A stretch of 64,000 nucleotides of DNA from Hexactinellida sp. DTS-2022 (Eukaryota; Porifera; Hexactinellida): NCBI GenBank assembly GCA_028753945.1, contig JAPNXP010000005.1, positions 4,154,001-4,218,000 on the forward strand. The letters run 5' to 3'. Below, one piece after another: positions 10,330 through 21,492 of this stretch (the first letter of the stretch is position 1; the number at the start of each line of letters is the position of its first letter). The translations under genes were made by a program, and so were the position numbers. The notes under the pieces were generated by a model. That model saw nothing but the letters and a program-made list of their open reading frames with translations, did not search any database and was not told where the DNA came from.

Positions 10330-12015
10330 AAGAATAAGAGTGAGATTTTAAAATATAACTAAGTAAGCAAACTAGTATCATATAGTTACGTATATAGATT
10401 AATATTGAAGACTTGACAAAATGAATACGAGTCCTTTTGTAAGTTAATTATATTGCGTGGTAAAGTGTAAATTATACATGATAATGAATTAAGTGGAATA
10501 GTTAAGTATTCCTTAGCAAAAGCGAACGAGATTATAGGCTCGTAATAAATATTTTTCCTAATCTACTCGCGAATTCAAACCATTTCACTCAAGCCACCAG
10601 TTTAATCTCCAATACATCTAGTTTTCAATACATTCACTACATAAACAGAACATAATTAATCGCGACACATTCTCAAATTAATGTTGAGTTTATTGATAGT
10701 TGGTTGTGTTGTTAGTTGGTTTAATTAATAGCTGGTCTTGCTGTTAAATCAGCTAATCAATATCACTAAGTTGAGAATGTATAGCGAGTAAATGAGTAAT
10801 TACTAATTACGTTCTAATTATGTAGTAAATGTGTTTAAAACTTTAAATGTGCATCTATAAATTAACAATTACAAAGGCGTAGGCTCTGGTATAGTTGGTA
10901 GGGCCATGGCCATACAAATTTTTGCCAACTGAATCACTAATGTGCAATGGCCTCCCAATGTCACCGTAATGGACTAACCTATGGGCCCTACTAATCCCAT
11001 TCCGAGACTACGTCAAACTCCGTATCTGGGAATTCTCCGAATCTAAGATGTTGACATTTTTCAGACTACTTTCTCAATATTGGAAAAATAGTGTAAAAAT
11101 AACAATTGTTATAATATGCAACCAGAGATGGGGCCAAATCCCTAGGGAATTAGAGTATTAAAGATTTTAAGATTAATCCCAGTCCATTCAGAAGGGATTG
11201 GGAATTAATCAGAAAATCTCAAACTCAAGGTCAGTGTGTGGGAATTAAGGAACTTCTAAATGATATTATTTCGAAACTGCTCTGAATTGGTGAATGACAA
11301 ATAGGACATGTTAATCCAAGTTATTTTATTTAATGCTGCAATCTACACAAATTTGCATGTCTACAGGGTCTGAAAGTAATTTCGTTTCTCGTACCTTCAA
11401 GCAAACATACAAATGTGTATTGTAATTATATGTAATATAAATTATATTATTGACAATAAATAATTATTTAAAAGCTTCATTATACTTTACTTTCACTAAG
11501 TAATATAATCTTTGGACAGGTGCGAAGTCAGCCCTAACTATAGTGGGTGTCAAGTGCGTAGGAGTAAGTTATAGCCAGCAACCCTAATGGGGGCTCAGCA
11601 GAAAACCTCTTACACACTAAGAGGCCTTGTTAAATGTAAATTCAGGAGCACTTTCTATAAAAAAGGTGCTATGTAACAACTGAAAAAGAAATAGCACAGT
11701 ACATATATTGACTGTGAAAGCTAACTAATATGATTACATTCTTGAGCTTAGCTGTGGACGCAATTGCAATTGCATCTCTTACGAAAAAGAGCACAACCCT
11801 TAGTATATTGATTATCTTTCTTTTGGATACAAACAACTTGTGACCTTCAGATCTTCTATATTTTGAACAGCGATTTTATTTATATTGAGTCAAAGTAAAA
11901 TCCATGTTAATTAAATATCTATTACTAAATAGCATTAATAATATTTCTAATACGTATTCTATTATTAGCTAATACATCATCATGTTTAAATAAAACACAA
12001 GATCTGAAAAGTACA
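10330..12015. other. Stretch without a recognised gene
   Basis: This AT-rich interior of the long-inverted-end element has no long ORF on either strand. The block at 11517-11640 is less AT-rich and has a gene-like texture, but no known RNA fold or protein could be assigned. Confidence 0.5.
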
Positions 12016-12017
12016 TA

Positions 12018-12119
12018 CAGTCAACTCAGCTTAATAGAGCCACCTCGGGACCAGTTTGTTTTGACCCGATTAAGCGGAGAAACCGATTAACCGGTGGCTC
12101 TATTAAGCGGAGTTGACTG
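12018..12119. mobile_element. pogo-like miniature element (CAGTCAACTC ends)
   Basis: The ends CAGTCAACTCAGCTTAATAG and CTATTAAGCGGAGTTGACTG are inverted, flanked by TA at 12016 and 12120. At 102 bp it is almost entirely terminal repeat. Confidence 0.85.
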
Positions 12120-12462
12120 TATATCAACAAATATTGTGTTGAGTGAAAACATAAATATATTACAACTGTTATTGAATACTCACATTAGACACTACGATAA
12201 TTTGTGTGAGTATGTGTCACACATACTCACAAAGAACTATTGTGCTTTTAATATAGAGATTATTGTACAGAGATTATACTACAGTGTAGGACTCAGTATT
12301 ATAAAGTATTACTCCATAAGTAGTCATTAACTAATACATTTCGCAATTTGGGCAAGTAGAAACAGTGTAGTTACAGAAAATATATAATGTGATCATTGTG
12401 GTGATGAGAAATGGATTTATGATAATCTTTTCCAACAAATTCAGATATTTTTAATTAGCTTA

Positions 12463-12734
12463 CAGTACTTCCTCGCTAATCCCAACAAGAGGTGTTCCGA
12501 TTCAAAAAATTCTGTTCCGATTAGTGAATTCGTTCGGATTAGTGAAGTGTAAATACATTTTCTATTGGCCTCTATAGCATGAGATTCCAATAATTTGGAT
12601 CAAACTTGTGCAAACCTTTTTAATCCAAACTAAACATGTAGTATACTACCTAAATAATTGTCTGAGACTTATTAATTTATAATTCCATTGTAATAATCGT
12701 TGGATCTCCTGTTCGGACTAGCGAGGATGTACTG
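12463..12734. mobile_element. pogo-like miniature element (CAGTACTTCCTCGCTAATC ends)
   Basis: The left end CAGTACTTCCTCGCTAATC and right end GACTAGCGAGGATGTACTG are inverted and flanked by TA. The subterminal words GTTCCGATTCAAA and TTCTGTTCCGATTAGTGAA match the element at 3029-3353. Confidence 0.8.
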
Positions 12735-12744
12735 TAAGATAATT

Positions 12745-13470
12745 TCCAAATAATACTGCTGATTATCAACAGACCGGCTAACTGGTTACGAAATCTGGAA
12801 CCGCTTAACTAAACTTAACTGTTGCTATTAAATATCGATTTAATAGCAACAGTTAAGCGGTTAGCCAGCCGGTTAACAAATCCAGCCTTGTATAAACAAT
12901 AGTTAAGGGTGAGGTTGGTTACCCGTTTGGGTCCACGGTTACGATTATCTTCACACTACGGTTAACCGGTTAACCGCCACTGAAAGTTATAACAAATTAT
13001 AAGACATTTCTCAGAAAATATCTAAATTGTAGTAACGGAAAAGACATTCTTTTAGCCAAGTACTCTATAAGTACAATTAACATACGTACAAGTTTATCAC
13101 TTCAGATTACTTAACACTGTGTTGTCACCAAAATATATCATGTGACTATGGGTAATAAGTTACTAATAACTTAATAAGATAAACAATTATTATATTCTGA
13201 ACAAAATGCGTGCAAATTCACACTGTTATCCAAAAATTTGTACTTCTAATTGTAATATTAACATATCGGTTAACTGATCACTAAAATCCGTAACAGTTAA
13301 CTGGATTAGCGGCTGTTAACCGAATCCAGCCTTGATTTAATATTTTCTGAAGGACGAAATGTAGGTAAGGAATAAAAACAAGCTGAACCTTACTAATTAT
13401 GTAGTATAAATAAATGTTCTACTGTATTGATCAGCATGGACGGTTAACCGTGGCGATAAATTGAATCGTA
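12745..13470. repeat. GGTTAACCGG-rich palindromic repeats
   Basis: Words such as GGTTAACCGGTTAACCG, CTAACTGGTTACG and CAACAGTTAAGCGGTTAGCC recur in both orientations. A stem with arms TGTTGCTATTAAAT and TTTAATAGCAACA closes on CGA near 12820-12852. It looks like one or two decayed palindromic elements. Confidence 0.5.
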
Positions 13471-13588
13471 ACCTTAGCCCCAGAATTTACCATTGAATAA
13501 AATATTGGGAACAACAAGATACTCTCCCCTGACTTGAGGGTGGGGTCGACACCTCCCTCCTGACGCTATACTGCCTATACAGTAAGTG

Positions 13589-13724
13589 CATAGGCGTCGT
13601 AAATGCAAAGTCAACCCTTCGGGCAGCCAGGAAATTCCTGGTAATGTCCGGGTAAACTCCGGGTATAGTATTAGTGCATAGGGGCAACCCTTCCGGGCCG
13701 CCCGGAAGGGTTACGACGCCTATG
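13589..13724. mobile_element. hAT-type miniature element (CATAGGCGTCGTAAA ends), copy 1
   Basis: The ends CATAGGCGTCGTAAA and TTACGACGCCTATG are inverted and flanked by the exact 8-bp duplication AGTAAGTG. The interior is GC-rich with CCGGGTAAACTCCGGG-like stems. A second copy at 56357-56512 has a different exact 8-bp duplication. Confidence 0.92.
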
Positions 13725-14301
13725 AGTAAGTGGCTTAGAAATTAGTATGTATCTCAAATATAAGTGTCACTAAGTGTCTCTTTAACAACAAACAGCCCTT
13801 ATTTGCAAGTACATATGTAGTTAATTCTAAATTCGTATTCAGCATATGCAATTAATTAAAATAACCATCTAAAGCTAGTCTCTAGGCCGGTAAATTCTAA
13901 TATTTTACAAACTTGTTTACCTATATTGTCAATAACAACAACAAATAGACATAATATAAATTTGTGAGTGTCAAATTCGTATTCAGCATACTTGTTTACC
14001 TAGTATTATCATTTGGAAGTGAACAAATAGCGGGATTAGATCTGGATATAATTAATTTTTAACAACCCATAATATTTATTCAAACATTTTCTATATAAGA
14101 ATAATCAATCTCGCCTGGTACTCAATCTCGACTAGGCGAGAATGAGTTTCAGGCGAGATTGAGACTCAATCTCGCCTGGTACTCAATTTCGCCTACAACA
14201 TATATACTTGGATAAAGCGAATTCTGAACAAAATGCAATAAAACTAAGGCCTATCCGAGTAATTTAGCCAAAGTCGAATACATGTTTTTGTTGCTTTGAT
14301 T

Positions 14302-14575
14302 CATGTTGATTTTGTAAAATCAACATTTGACAAAATCGACATAACATATAAGAAAGACCAAATAATCAAATATAGCCTTTCTAAACTTGAGTAGATATGT
14401 TAATTTATTGAAAAGTTGAGTAGATTTGGAATTTATTAACAAAACTTGAGCAGAATTGGAATTATTTTGAAAAACTTGAGTAGAATCGGAAGGATCTAGT
14501 TTTATATTTGGGTGTCAGTAAAAGTTGAGTATATTTGGAAATTTTGAAAAACTTGAGTATTTTTGCAATTTTCCC
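14302..14575. repeat. Flanking tandem repeats (ACTTGAGTA type)
   Basis: A piece of the TCGATTTTGTAAAATC satellite (14302-14350) is followed by AACTTGAGTAGATTTGGAAT-like units. It corresponds in sequence and direction to 9420-9666. Confidence 0.6.
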
Positions 14576-14905
14576 GATTTTTATATCAATGAGAGCTAAT
14601 TTTTGTATATTTTCTATACATAATTTATTTGTAAATCATTGCTTTCCTCACATGAGCTTTTCAGAAATTTATAAATTTTGTGATGATTATTATTTTTATG
14701 AAAAGTGTACAGTCAACTCCCGTTATTAACAAGTCGGATATAACAAAGTACCTAGTCATAGGCGCCGAAAGTGGGGGGGTCAGGGAGGGTGTCACCCCCC
14801 CTGGCCGAGGAGAAGTCAGGGAAGAAAAATGGAAAATTACTGATTCCATAATGAGTTTGTATAAATTTCAGTTGATGATGTATATATCCATACAATTATC
14901 CCCAT

Positions 14906-15000
14906 TGTGACGATTGTATAAGTTTAATCAGATAATAAGAAAAACAATTTAAGTGAAGTGCATAACAAACTAACTACTACTTGTGTGGTATACTACTTTA
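14906..15000 (-). repeat. 3' LTR of the Ty3/gypsy element
   Basis: This 95-bp block is repeated at 19398-19492 with about one difference (TATAAG versus TTTAAG after CGATTG). Two near-identical copies bracket the gag-pol relics, so they are read as LTRs. They are unusually short and do not show the usual TG...CA termini on the coding strand. Confidence 0.75.
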
Positions 15001-15020
15001 CCTCCCTCATCACCTCCCTT
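15001..15020 (-). other. Polypurine tract beside the 3' LTR
   Basis: On the coding strand this reads AAGGGAGGTGATGAGGGAGG and abuts the LTR, the position and composition of a plus-strand primer. Confidence 0.6.
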
Positions 15021-15343
15021 TAGAAGAAGTCTTGCATTTGATAATCCCTACTTTCCTGGACCCTTGTAATGTACTCTTTGTACTCTTTAGGTTTTATATC
15101 CCTTAGTGGGTACCTCCGTGTAACTTCAGTGCAAGGAGTGTCATCCATTTCTTGGAAGTGTTCCTCTGACGGATTCTCAACATCTTTTCCACTCCCCTCT
15201 GACATGTTTGTTTCATCTCTGGATGGATTTGTGAACTCCAGGGTTTCATCTATCTCGTCATTTGTCTCACTTAACCTTTCTAAACTAGTGTTAGCCGTAT
15301 CCCTGTTGTTCATTTCTCCTGAGATTTGAGAGTTGGGTAACAT
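15020..15343 (-). pseudogene. C-terminal tail of the gypsy Pol
   Basis: This 107-residue acidic, Ser/Thr/Glu-rich stretch ends in RRYPLRDIKPKEYKEYI, like the basic RYPLR-type endings of many gypsy integrases. It is separated from the integrase ORF by stops at about 15344-15493, so it is treated as a displaced part of the same polyprotein. It ends directly at the polypurine tract. Confidence 0.55.
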
Positions 15344-15493
15344 AAAGTCGCTAACTCTACTTCCTTTGTATAGTTTACACCGGCTCAGGTGGATCTACTT
15401 TGGGCCCCTACCGCGATCAATCTTGACGTCCGCCCCTCTCCGTCTGATTACCCTATAAGGTCAATTGAACCTTGGATCGAGAGAATCTGTACG

Positions 15494-16276
15494 TCACTCA
15501 TTTCGTTCGAATACATAATCGCCTGGGCAAGTTTCCGTCCTCCGTGTACCTCTGTCATATTTTTGTTGCATATTTCGCTTACTGATCCGATCATTCTCTG
15601 CTGCCTGCTCCAGGAGCTCGGCCTTTAGCTTCACCAATCGCTCGACGTGTTGTTGGTGTGTCTCGTCAGGACCCTCCTTGTGAGTAGCAATCCAGGCATC
15701 AATAGGAGATGTAGGCTGTCTACCCGTGCTGAGTACATGGGCAGAGAATTTGGTTGATGAATTCTCGATGTTATTACAATAAAATGTAACTTCAGTCAAA
15801 ATACTGGGCCATGCGTCCTTGTCTAGATTTCTTTCGATAGTTAAGCACCTTGCAACTTGCTTTACGAGTCCGATACTCCGTTCTGCAAGTCCGTCTGCTT
15901 GAGGGTGGTACGGGGATGTATGCCGCTTTTCAATACCAAATTTATCGCACATTTCTCTAACCTCAGTACCGTCGACATTGTGAGCCTGATCAGTAAGTAT
16001 ACCTTTAGGCACCCCGTGACCCCGGAAAACCCAGCCGTTCTCGAACTCCTTAACGATTGAGGAGGCCTTTTGATCCTTTAACGGAATAGCCTCTATATAG
16101 CGCGTGAAGACATCCACAATACACAAAAAGTATCTATAGTTCTCATCAGACCATGGAAGTGTAGCTATATCCATAGCAATCAGGTCACCAGGTCCAATTC
16201 CACAAAATATCAAACTCTTCCATCGGTTGCCTAGGACTATTGGAGGGCTTAGCTCGTTGACAAGTAATACAATCAT
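15494..16276 (-). pseudogene. Integrase catalytic core (gypsy)
   Basis: This 260-residue frame carries the DDE core of a retroviral-type integrase. The first Asp is in MDIATLPW, the second in GILTDQAHNVDG, and the Glu in ADGLAERSIG after the usual HTSPYHPQ. It overlaps the RNase H/zinc-finger frame at 16185-16276 in a different phase, so a frameshift divides the integrase. The distal part (GDYVFERNE) precedes a stop. Confidence 0.85.
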
Positions 16277-17105
16277 TACAGAATACCTTCACGCTTCGAG
16301 CCATCCCCTTCCAAAAGAAATTCCGCTTCAGTAATTGTAAGGTTCTAGCCTTCCCAAAGTGCCGAGCTGCGTGAACCTCTGAAATTACTCTTGTTTGGGT
16401 ATTCTTTGGAATAACCAGACGCTCATCAAAATATAATAATCCGTTCCTAAGTTCAAGGTGCGTCGTCATATACTTAAGCAGTCCTGTCCTTACGCAACCT
16501 TCCCTAATAAGCTGCTCAGTTGCGCTAGACACCACCGGGTCCTCCTCCTGATCCTTCTTTATGTCTACCATTCTTTGGCAAATCTGCTCAGCAACAAATA
16601 TTTTCTCTTTAAACTTAGTTTCGTCTTGCACCAAAGCGTCGATCGGTTTGCCTGGAACCCGACTGAGGTAGTCGGGTAACAAATTCTGGGCCCCTGGTCT
16701 ATAGATGATTTCATAATCATACTCTTCCAGTTCTAATATCCAGCGCGCAAATGTACGGCGCGGGTCACGCTGGTTGCGGAGCCACAGTAAGGGATTATGA
16801 TCTGTTATTAGCTCGATCTTCTCCGACCCACGTAAATAAACGTTCCATTTCCTACAGGCCGCCACTAGCGCCCAGGTCTCCAGTTGTCCGGCAGAGTAGT
16901 TTCTCTGCGCTGGACTGAGAGATGAGGAGAAGTAATCAATCGGTCTGAGTTGACCCGTACGTTCATCTTTCTGAGATAATACCCCTGCAATACCATTAAC
17001 GCTTGCGTCTGTTTCCACTGTAAAGTTTCTCTCCCAGTTTGGAAATGCCAACATCACCGGGTTCCTTGACCAATTTGTCTCGTAACTTGCGAAATGTCCC
17101 TTCAC
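16185..17105 (-). pseudogene. RNase H and integrase zinc-binding domain (gypsy)
   Basis: Residues FTVETDASVNGIAGVLSQ give the first RNase H acidic residue, then LETWALVAA and ELITDHNPLLWL follow in order. Downstream, VHAARHFGKARTLQLL and FCNDCITCQRAK supply the H-H-C-C zinc site that starts integrase. The frame overlaps the RT ORF at 16996-17105 in another phase, marking a frameshift. Confidence 0.88.
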
Positions 17106-18315
17106 TATCTACTGACCATTCCCAGGTAGCCCCCTTTTCTGTCAATCGGTACAGGGGTCCAGCCAACTCTGCCAAATTCGGGATATAGGATCTGTAAAAG
17201 TTCAGGCTCCCGAGGAATCGCTGTAGTTCTTTCACACTAGTAGGTCTGGGAAAGTTTGACAATTTCTCTGCCGCGCTCGTCAAGGGTCTCCTACCGTCTT
17301 CAGATACTGAGTGCCCAAGGAACTCAACCTTATCATAACCCAGTTGGCATTTTCTAAATTTAATATGAATATTCGCTTGCTTCATTCTTTCCAGGACTTC
17401 TTGCAAGTCCACCAGATGCTGTTCAAATGTCTGCGAAAAAATGATGCAGTCATCTATATAAGACTCCGTATGTTTCAAGCCTTTCAAGGTGCTATCCATC
17501 ATTCGTTGGAATGTAGCTTGGGAGTTGACTAGACCAAAGGGCATCACTGTCATCTCATAAAGCCCTCTCGGGGTGTTGAACGCGGTCTTTTCCATGTCGT
17601 TATCTCTAACTGGTACGCACCAATATGCAGAGGAGATATCTATAACGGAGAAGTATTTGTAACCATGTAGCTTATCGAGGATAGACTGGATTTGCGGTAT
17701 ACTGTATGCATCCTTTTTTGTTACCTCATTGAGTTTTCTGTAGTCAATTGCAAAACGTTGCTTCCCATCCTTTTTGGAGACCAAAACTACATTACTAGAC
17801 CATGGTGAGTTTGACGGTCTACATAGTCCTTGTTCTAATAACTCGTCCAGTTGCCGGTTTATTTCTTCCTCCCATCTGGGCGGGAGTCTACGTGGTCGAT
17901 TCTTCACCGGCTGGGATTCCCCAGTATCAATCGCATGTTGACACACATTTGTCCGTCCTGGTCTCTCGTCGAAAATCGAATAATATTCTTCAACTAACCA
18001 AGTAAGTTTTCCCCATTGATTGGGCGTGAGTTTTGGATCAATGACTGGTTTACTTGTGCTTGTCGCTCGCTCTATGCTCAATACCTGTTTTGCTGTCTTT
18101 GCCCTTTCTAGGGGATCACCTCCGGTAGCTTTGGCAAAGATTGGTATTTTCGCATTCCCAAGGCCGACTGTACCCCTAGACCAGTCAAACGTTACACCAA
18201 CCAAAAAGCTGCATAAACTGCCGTCCCAGCAACAGTGCTTGTCCATCCCCTTCCAGTACTTGAATCCTTGACACCTTTGAACTCTCGTTAGTAATCTTGA
18301 TTGGGGCGTCCACAT
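16996..18315 (-). pseudogene. Reverse transcriptase (gypsy)
   Basis: This 439-residue ORF covers the full palm and fingers. FAIDYRKLNEVTKKDAYSIP lies at about 188-207, VIDISSAYW at 224-232 with catalytic Asp 226, the MPFGLVNSQATFQR block at 258-271, and YIDDCIIFS at 286-294 with the Asp pair 288-289. FLGHSVSEDG and VKELQRFLGSLNFYRSYIP follow as in other Ty3/gypsy members. The catalytic residues are intact; the lesion is at each end, where frames shift into the protease and RNase H ORFs. Confidence 0.92.
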
Positions 18316-18649
18316 ACCCTATTACTCGTACAGGCATATTGCACACTCCGAACACCTGACCCCTTGACGGCATTAACTTGTGTCCCAATTTTAGTTCTCG
18401 CATGGTACCGACGTCCATTACGTTCACTTTAGCTCCTGTATCGAGAAGAGCTCGAGTTGTTATTCCATTAACCTTAACAGAAACTGTTGCAGATCGTTCG
18501 TCCCAATTTTCTTCGCCCTCCACACAGAATACCTGTTTCGAACCTTGATATTCCCCCTTTTCATTTAATCTGCATTGATAGGTGTTGTGACCTCGACGGC
18601 CGCATTTGCTACAGGTTCTATCAGGACAAAATCTCCACAGATGACCCAT
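18185..18649 (-). pseudogene. Zinc knuckle and aspartic protease (gypsy)
   Basis: CSKCGRRGHNTYQC is a CCHC zinc knuckle. A second knuckle is split: CYTCGK lies in the upstream frame (18565-18858) and GHLWRFC in this one, placing a frameshift near 18645. RALLDTGAKVNVM holds the D-T-G of a retropepsin, with VIGYVDAPI and LLLGRQFM downstream as flap-side and C-terminal strands. Confidence 0.85.
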
Positions 18650-19368
18650 TTACCACAGGTATAACACTTGCTAGCTTGTTTAGAGCTGGCTCTTTGAAAG
18701 GTTGTTCCCGATCGTTGTCTACCTTGTGACCTTACTTGATAGACCTCTTCTTCGATTCCTTTCCGATCTTCGTCCTTGACTTGCGCAGAAGGACTATAAT
18801 CCTCAACTGTCCGTATATCGGCAACAATATTAAGACGGGTTCCGTGTTCTAAACTCATGCCCTTTTTTTAGAAGAGTAGCTTGAACTAGTGTAACAAATT
18901 CTCTAACTTCCTTTTCTGTACACTCCTCCTTCGTTTTGATCCAGGCTTTGATCACTGACTGTGTTTCTTGTGGGAGTTCACCTATTAGAGCGGCACATGC
19001 TGCCCGTTTGCTCAACCCTGCCCGCATCGCTTGCTTTAACAATTGATCGAAAAATACTTCTATCCGAACGCCTCTCGCCCATTGGGTTTTCCTAAATAGC
19101 GACAAAGCTTCAAATTCATCAATAGGTTGATCAAGACTGTCGGACATCAGTTCGATGCTCCTTTGAGCGTGTTCTCTCTAATAGCATGTAGTGCAATTGA
19201 TCTCTCATAATCGTTGCGACACACAAAAGAGGGTAGCATTTGGATAGCTACCTTTTCAGTAGAGTTTGAAACTAGCGCGCTAGTCGCCGCCAGAAATAAC
19301 GGCATCCAATCTTCTATCCTTTGACCATCAACTAAGGGCGGTATGGAAATGTTCAAGGGTGATGCCAT
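18565..19368 (-). pseudogene. Gag-like region (gypsy)
   Basis: Three frames (19147-19368, 18830-19147, 18565-18858) together give a Gag-like chain. It starts MASPLNISIPPLVDGQRIED just inside the 5' LTR; the middle has FFDQLLKQAMRAGLSKRAA and a LIGELPQETQ segment, as in small gypsy capsids. The reading phase changes near 19147 and 18840. Confidence 0.75.
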
Positions 19369-19397
19369 TCTGATTAAGTGACACTAAATTGTTTTTA

Positions 19398-19492
19398 TGT
19401 GACGATTGTTTAAGTTTAATCAGATAATAAGAAAAACAATTTAAGTGAAGTGCATAACAAACTAACTACTACTTGTGTGGTATACTACTTTA
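19398..19492 (-). repeat. 5' LTR of the Ty3/gypsy element
   Basis: Partner of 14906-15000, identical except for about one base. The first Gag ATG follows about 30 bases downstream on the minus strand. A primer-binding site matching a known tRNA could not be assigned by eye. Confidence 0.75.
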
Positions 19493-19662
19493 TATACTAT
19501 GAGTATATGATGTTATAGAACTAAGAACTATGGATTAACATATCTGTTACACCATCCAACATTGATTTTATCCCCATACGCATTGTTTTTTAAACTTTGA
19601 CATTTGAATATTACGTCACACCCCTCCTAGCGTTTGAGAGTTTCGGCGCCCATGTACCTAGT

Positions 19663-19880
19663 ACCTGCTTATAACGAAGTCTTTCAATGGTCCGAAATCC
19701 TTCTATCTTATTATATTACTAAAATTTCGTTTACAACGAAATGGATATAACATATAACATGTATAATTCCGAATAGCATATAACATTTATAATCCCAAAT
19801 AACCTCTAAGCTATTGATTTTACTTCGGTTATAACGAACTCCGGTTACAATAAAATCCGTTTATAATGAACTCCGGTGTC
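19663..19880. repeat. Right part of an older pogo-like sequence
   Basis: Words such as TTATAACGAAGTC, TTTACAACGAAATGG, GGTTATAACGAACTCCGG and TTTATAATGAACTCCGG resemble pogo-type subterminal repeats. With 14710-14756 it forms the site into which the 4.9-kb hAT-type element landed. Confidence 0.5.
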
Positions 19881-20400
19881 GGAGTGGAGCGGTTCTCCCG
19901 TGTCAGATGTCCCCCGGACCTGTAGCCCTAGGATCATATGTCCCCATTAGAGTCAGATGCCCCCCCCTCGGACTCCACACCCTAGGATCAGATGTCCCCC
20001 CGGACCAGTGGCCCTAGGGTCATATTTCGCCCGGACATGTGGCCCTAGGGTCAGATGTCTTCCCTCAGAAACCTCACACTAGGGTCCCAGAGCACTAAAT
20101 TTCATAATGCACATCACTATAGTTTTATATTCTATATTTAAGTGTCGCATATCTTCCCAATATCGATTTATATCACATTAGTTTAGCAACTATGTTTCCT
20201 CCATAAAAAAAGCCACGGCAAATGGGCTTAAAGAGATGGCATATAATGATGTTAGTAATACATGTAGTAGCAATTCATAAGTTTTCAACATGTATCTGTG
20301 TCAGGATATGGGTTATATAATTGCTGACGGAAGGACAGCTGGCCCTAGTGCAATGGCCCGGAAGGACCGCTGGCACTATGACACCACTACTTTATTGCAA
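19881..20400. repeat. GGCCCTAGGGTCAGATGTCC minisatellite, copy 1
   Basis: About five GC-rich units (19890-20060) of the form GGACATGTGGCCCTAGGGTC are followed by the unique-looking tail CACACTAGGGTCCCAGAGCA. Copies are at 29459-29702 (repeat part) and 50695-51200 (tail part, with GCCATGGCAAATGGGC), showing a dispersed element of at least 500 bp. Confidence 0.7.
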
Positions 20401-21490
20401 AATATGAGATTGCATTTAAAATTGGATTTTAATTTGTATGTATTGCAAAATTTAAACTCACTTGATGGGATTTTCTGGAATGTTGATGTAGAAGTTAGTT
20501 CCACTTGGTTTGTCAATAAATCCATAGAATATATTTTATAAAATATTCTCAGTAGACAACACAAATAATAATCATTTTATAATTCTGACAAACAAGTCAT
20601 ATTCATATGGGCCAATAGTTCCTAACTGGATTCAGACTAATTAAATTACAGCCAATATGTGACAGACCATATTTTCCAATAAAATGATTCGATAAACGTG
20701 ATATAAGGAGGAGATGGGTGCATAATTTCGGAATTTTGCGTTTACATGATTGAACGGGCCCTAATTATTTCAGGATATTTTCGTGTTATATATCAAGATA
20801 CTTTAATGTACATAAAGATTGAAATGATAACTCACTTGTTGTGTTAACTAGCTACGTAGTGTGTCAATAGTTATGTCGTTATTTATAACACTTCAGATGT
20901 CTCTTTTCTTTTGAGATTATTTCTTTAGTATCAAATCAATAAATTAACAGTAACTATCTATCCTATTCACTATATATAAATACACACATCTGCCTATTAA
21001 GAAAGATCTGGCCAGTTGACCAATGGGCGATTAGTTACAGAACGTACTTTGTATAATGACTCCATAAGCGGATTCCTATATAATCTGTGTTAGTTGGAAT
21101 CGGATTGAATTGAGAAATTTTGCTGTTGTTTATTAAATACGTAGGTAACTTTAAACATATCTCAGAAGCTGATCCAGGATTTGCGAAGGGGTGGTAATCG
21201 CTTAGCTGGGGGTCTGGGGATGCACTGCAAGCATCCCAATGCATCAATTGAGAAAATATTTATTTTTTCATGTTTCTTAAAGTTTTCTATACTCGGATAT
21301 TGTTAATGGAGAGCTAAGGGGGTGGCTAGCCACCCCATCCACCCTCCCTGGATCAGGGCCTGTATCAATGGGATGGGCGCTGCATTAGTTCGAATTCTGA
21401 TGTTGTCATTTATTCGAATTTGTTGAACTGTCATTAGTTTAGGCATATTATTCAATAAATAAAGAATAATCTCAGGACTTAATTAATATA
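20401..21490. other. Stretch without a recognised gene
   Basis: AT-rich sequence in which short ORFs of 60-80 residues show no recognisable motif. A GC-richer patch at 21175-21370 with stems around GGGGTGGCTAGCCACCCC probably marks a miniature element end. Confidence 0.45.
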
Positions 21491-21492
21491 GT

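Larger units (their letters stand above)
9690..14205. mobile_element. Non-coding element with long inverted ends
   Basis: The left arm (about 9690-10320) and right arm (about 13790-14205) are inverted copies. Both contain GCGAAATTGAGTACCAGG, GAGATTGAGTCTCAATCTCG, TTGTTAAAAATTAATTATAT and GGGCTGTTTGTTGTT or their complements. The left arm holds a pogo-like insertion that the right arm lacks. Long inverted ends of several hundred bases suit MULE-like or foldback elements. ATACTT lies just outside both ends (9669-9674 and near 14208), a possible target duplication. No ORF was found between the arms, so this is non-autonomous or a relic. Confidence 0.6.
14906..19492 (-). mobile_element. Degenerate Ty3/gypsy LTR retrotransposon
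   Basis: Between the two 95-bp repeats the minus strand reads Gag, zinc knuckles, aspartic protease, reverse transcriptase, RNase H and integrase in Ty3/gypsy order. At least four frame changes interrupt it (near 19147, 18650, 18200-18300 and 17000-17100), and another break precedes the tail. It cannot make a full polyprotein as read. The near-identity of the LTRs argues for recent insertion, which sits oddly with so many breaks; assembly error in long-read data or mobilisation of an already broken copy would both explain it. No convincing target duplication was found. Confidence 0.88.
14757..19654. mobile_element. hAT-type element carrying a nested retrotransposon
   Basis: The left terminus CATAGGCGCCGAAA and right terminus TTTCGGCGCCCATG are inverted and flanked by the exact 8-bp duplication TACCTAGT (14749-14756 and 19655-19662). 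The same terminal family is at 44367-45415. Most of its 4.9 kb is the Ty3/gypsy insertion at 14906-19492; its own interior is short and non-coding. The host site is an older pogo-like sequence starting CAGTCAACTCCCGTTATTAA at 14710. Confidence 0.82.

Noticed and set aside
11517-11640. Possible structured RNA gene (less AT-rich block)
   Set aside because: No known fold, promoter element or second copy could be supported by eye.
13487-13687. 66-residue minus ORF
   Set aside because: It spans the hAT-type miniature element at 13589-13724 and is a translation of its hairpins.
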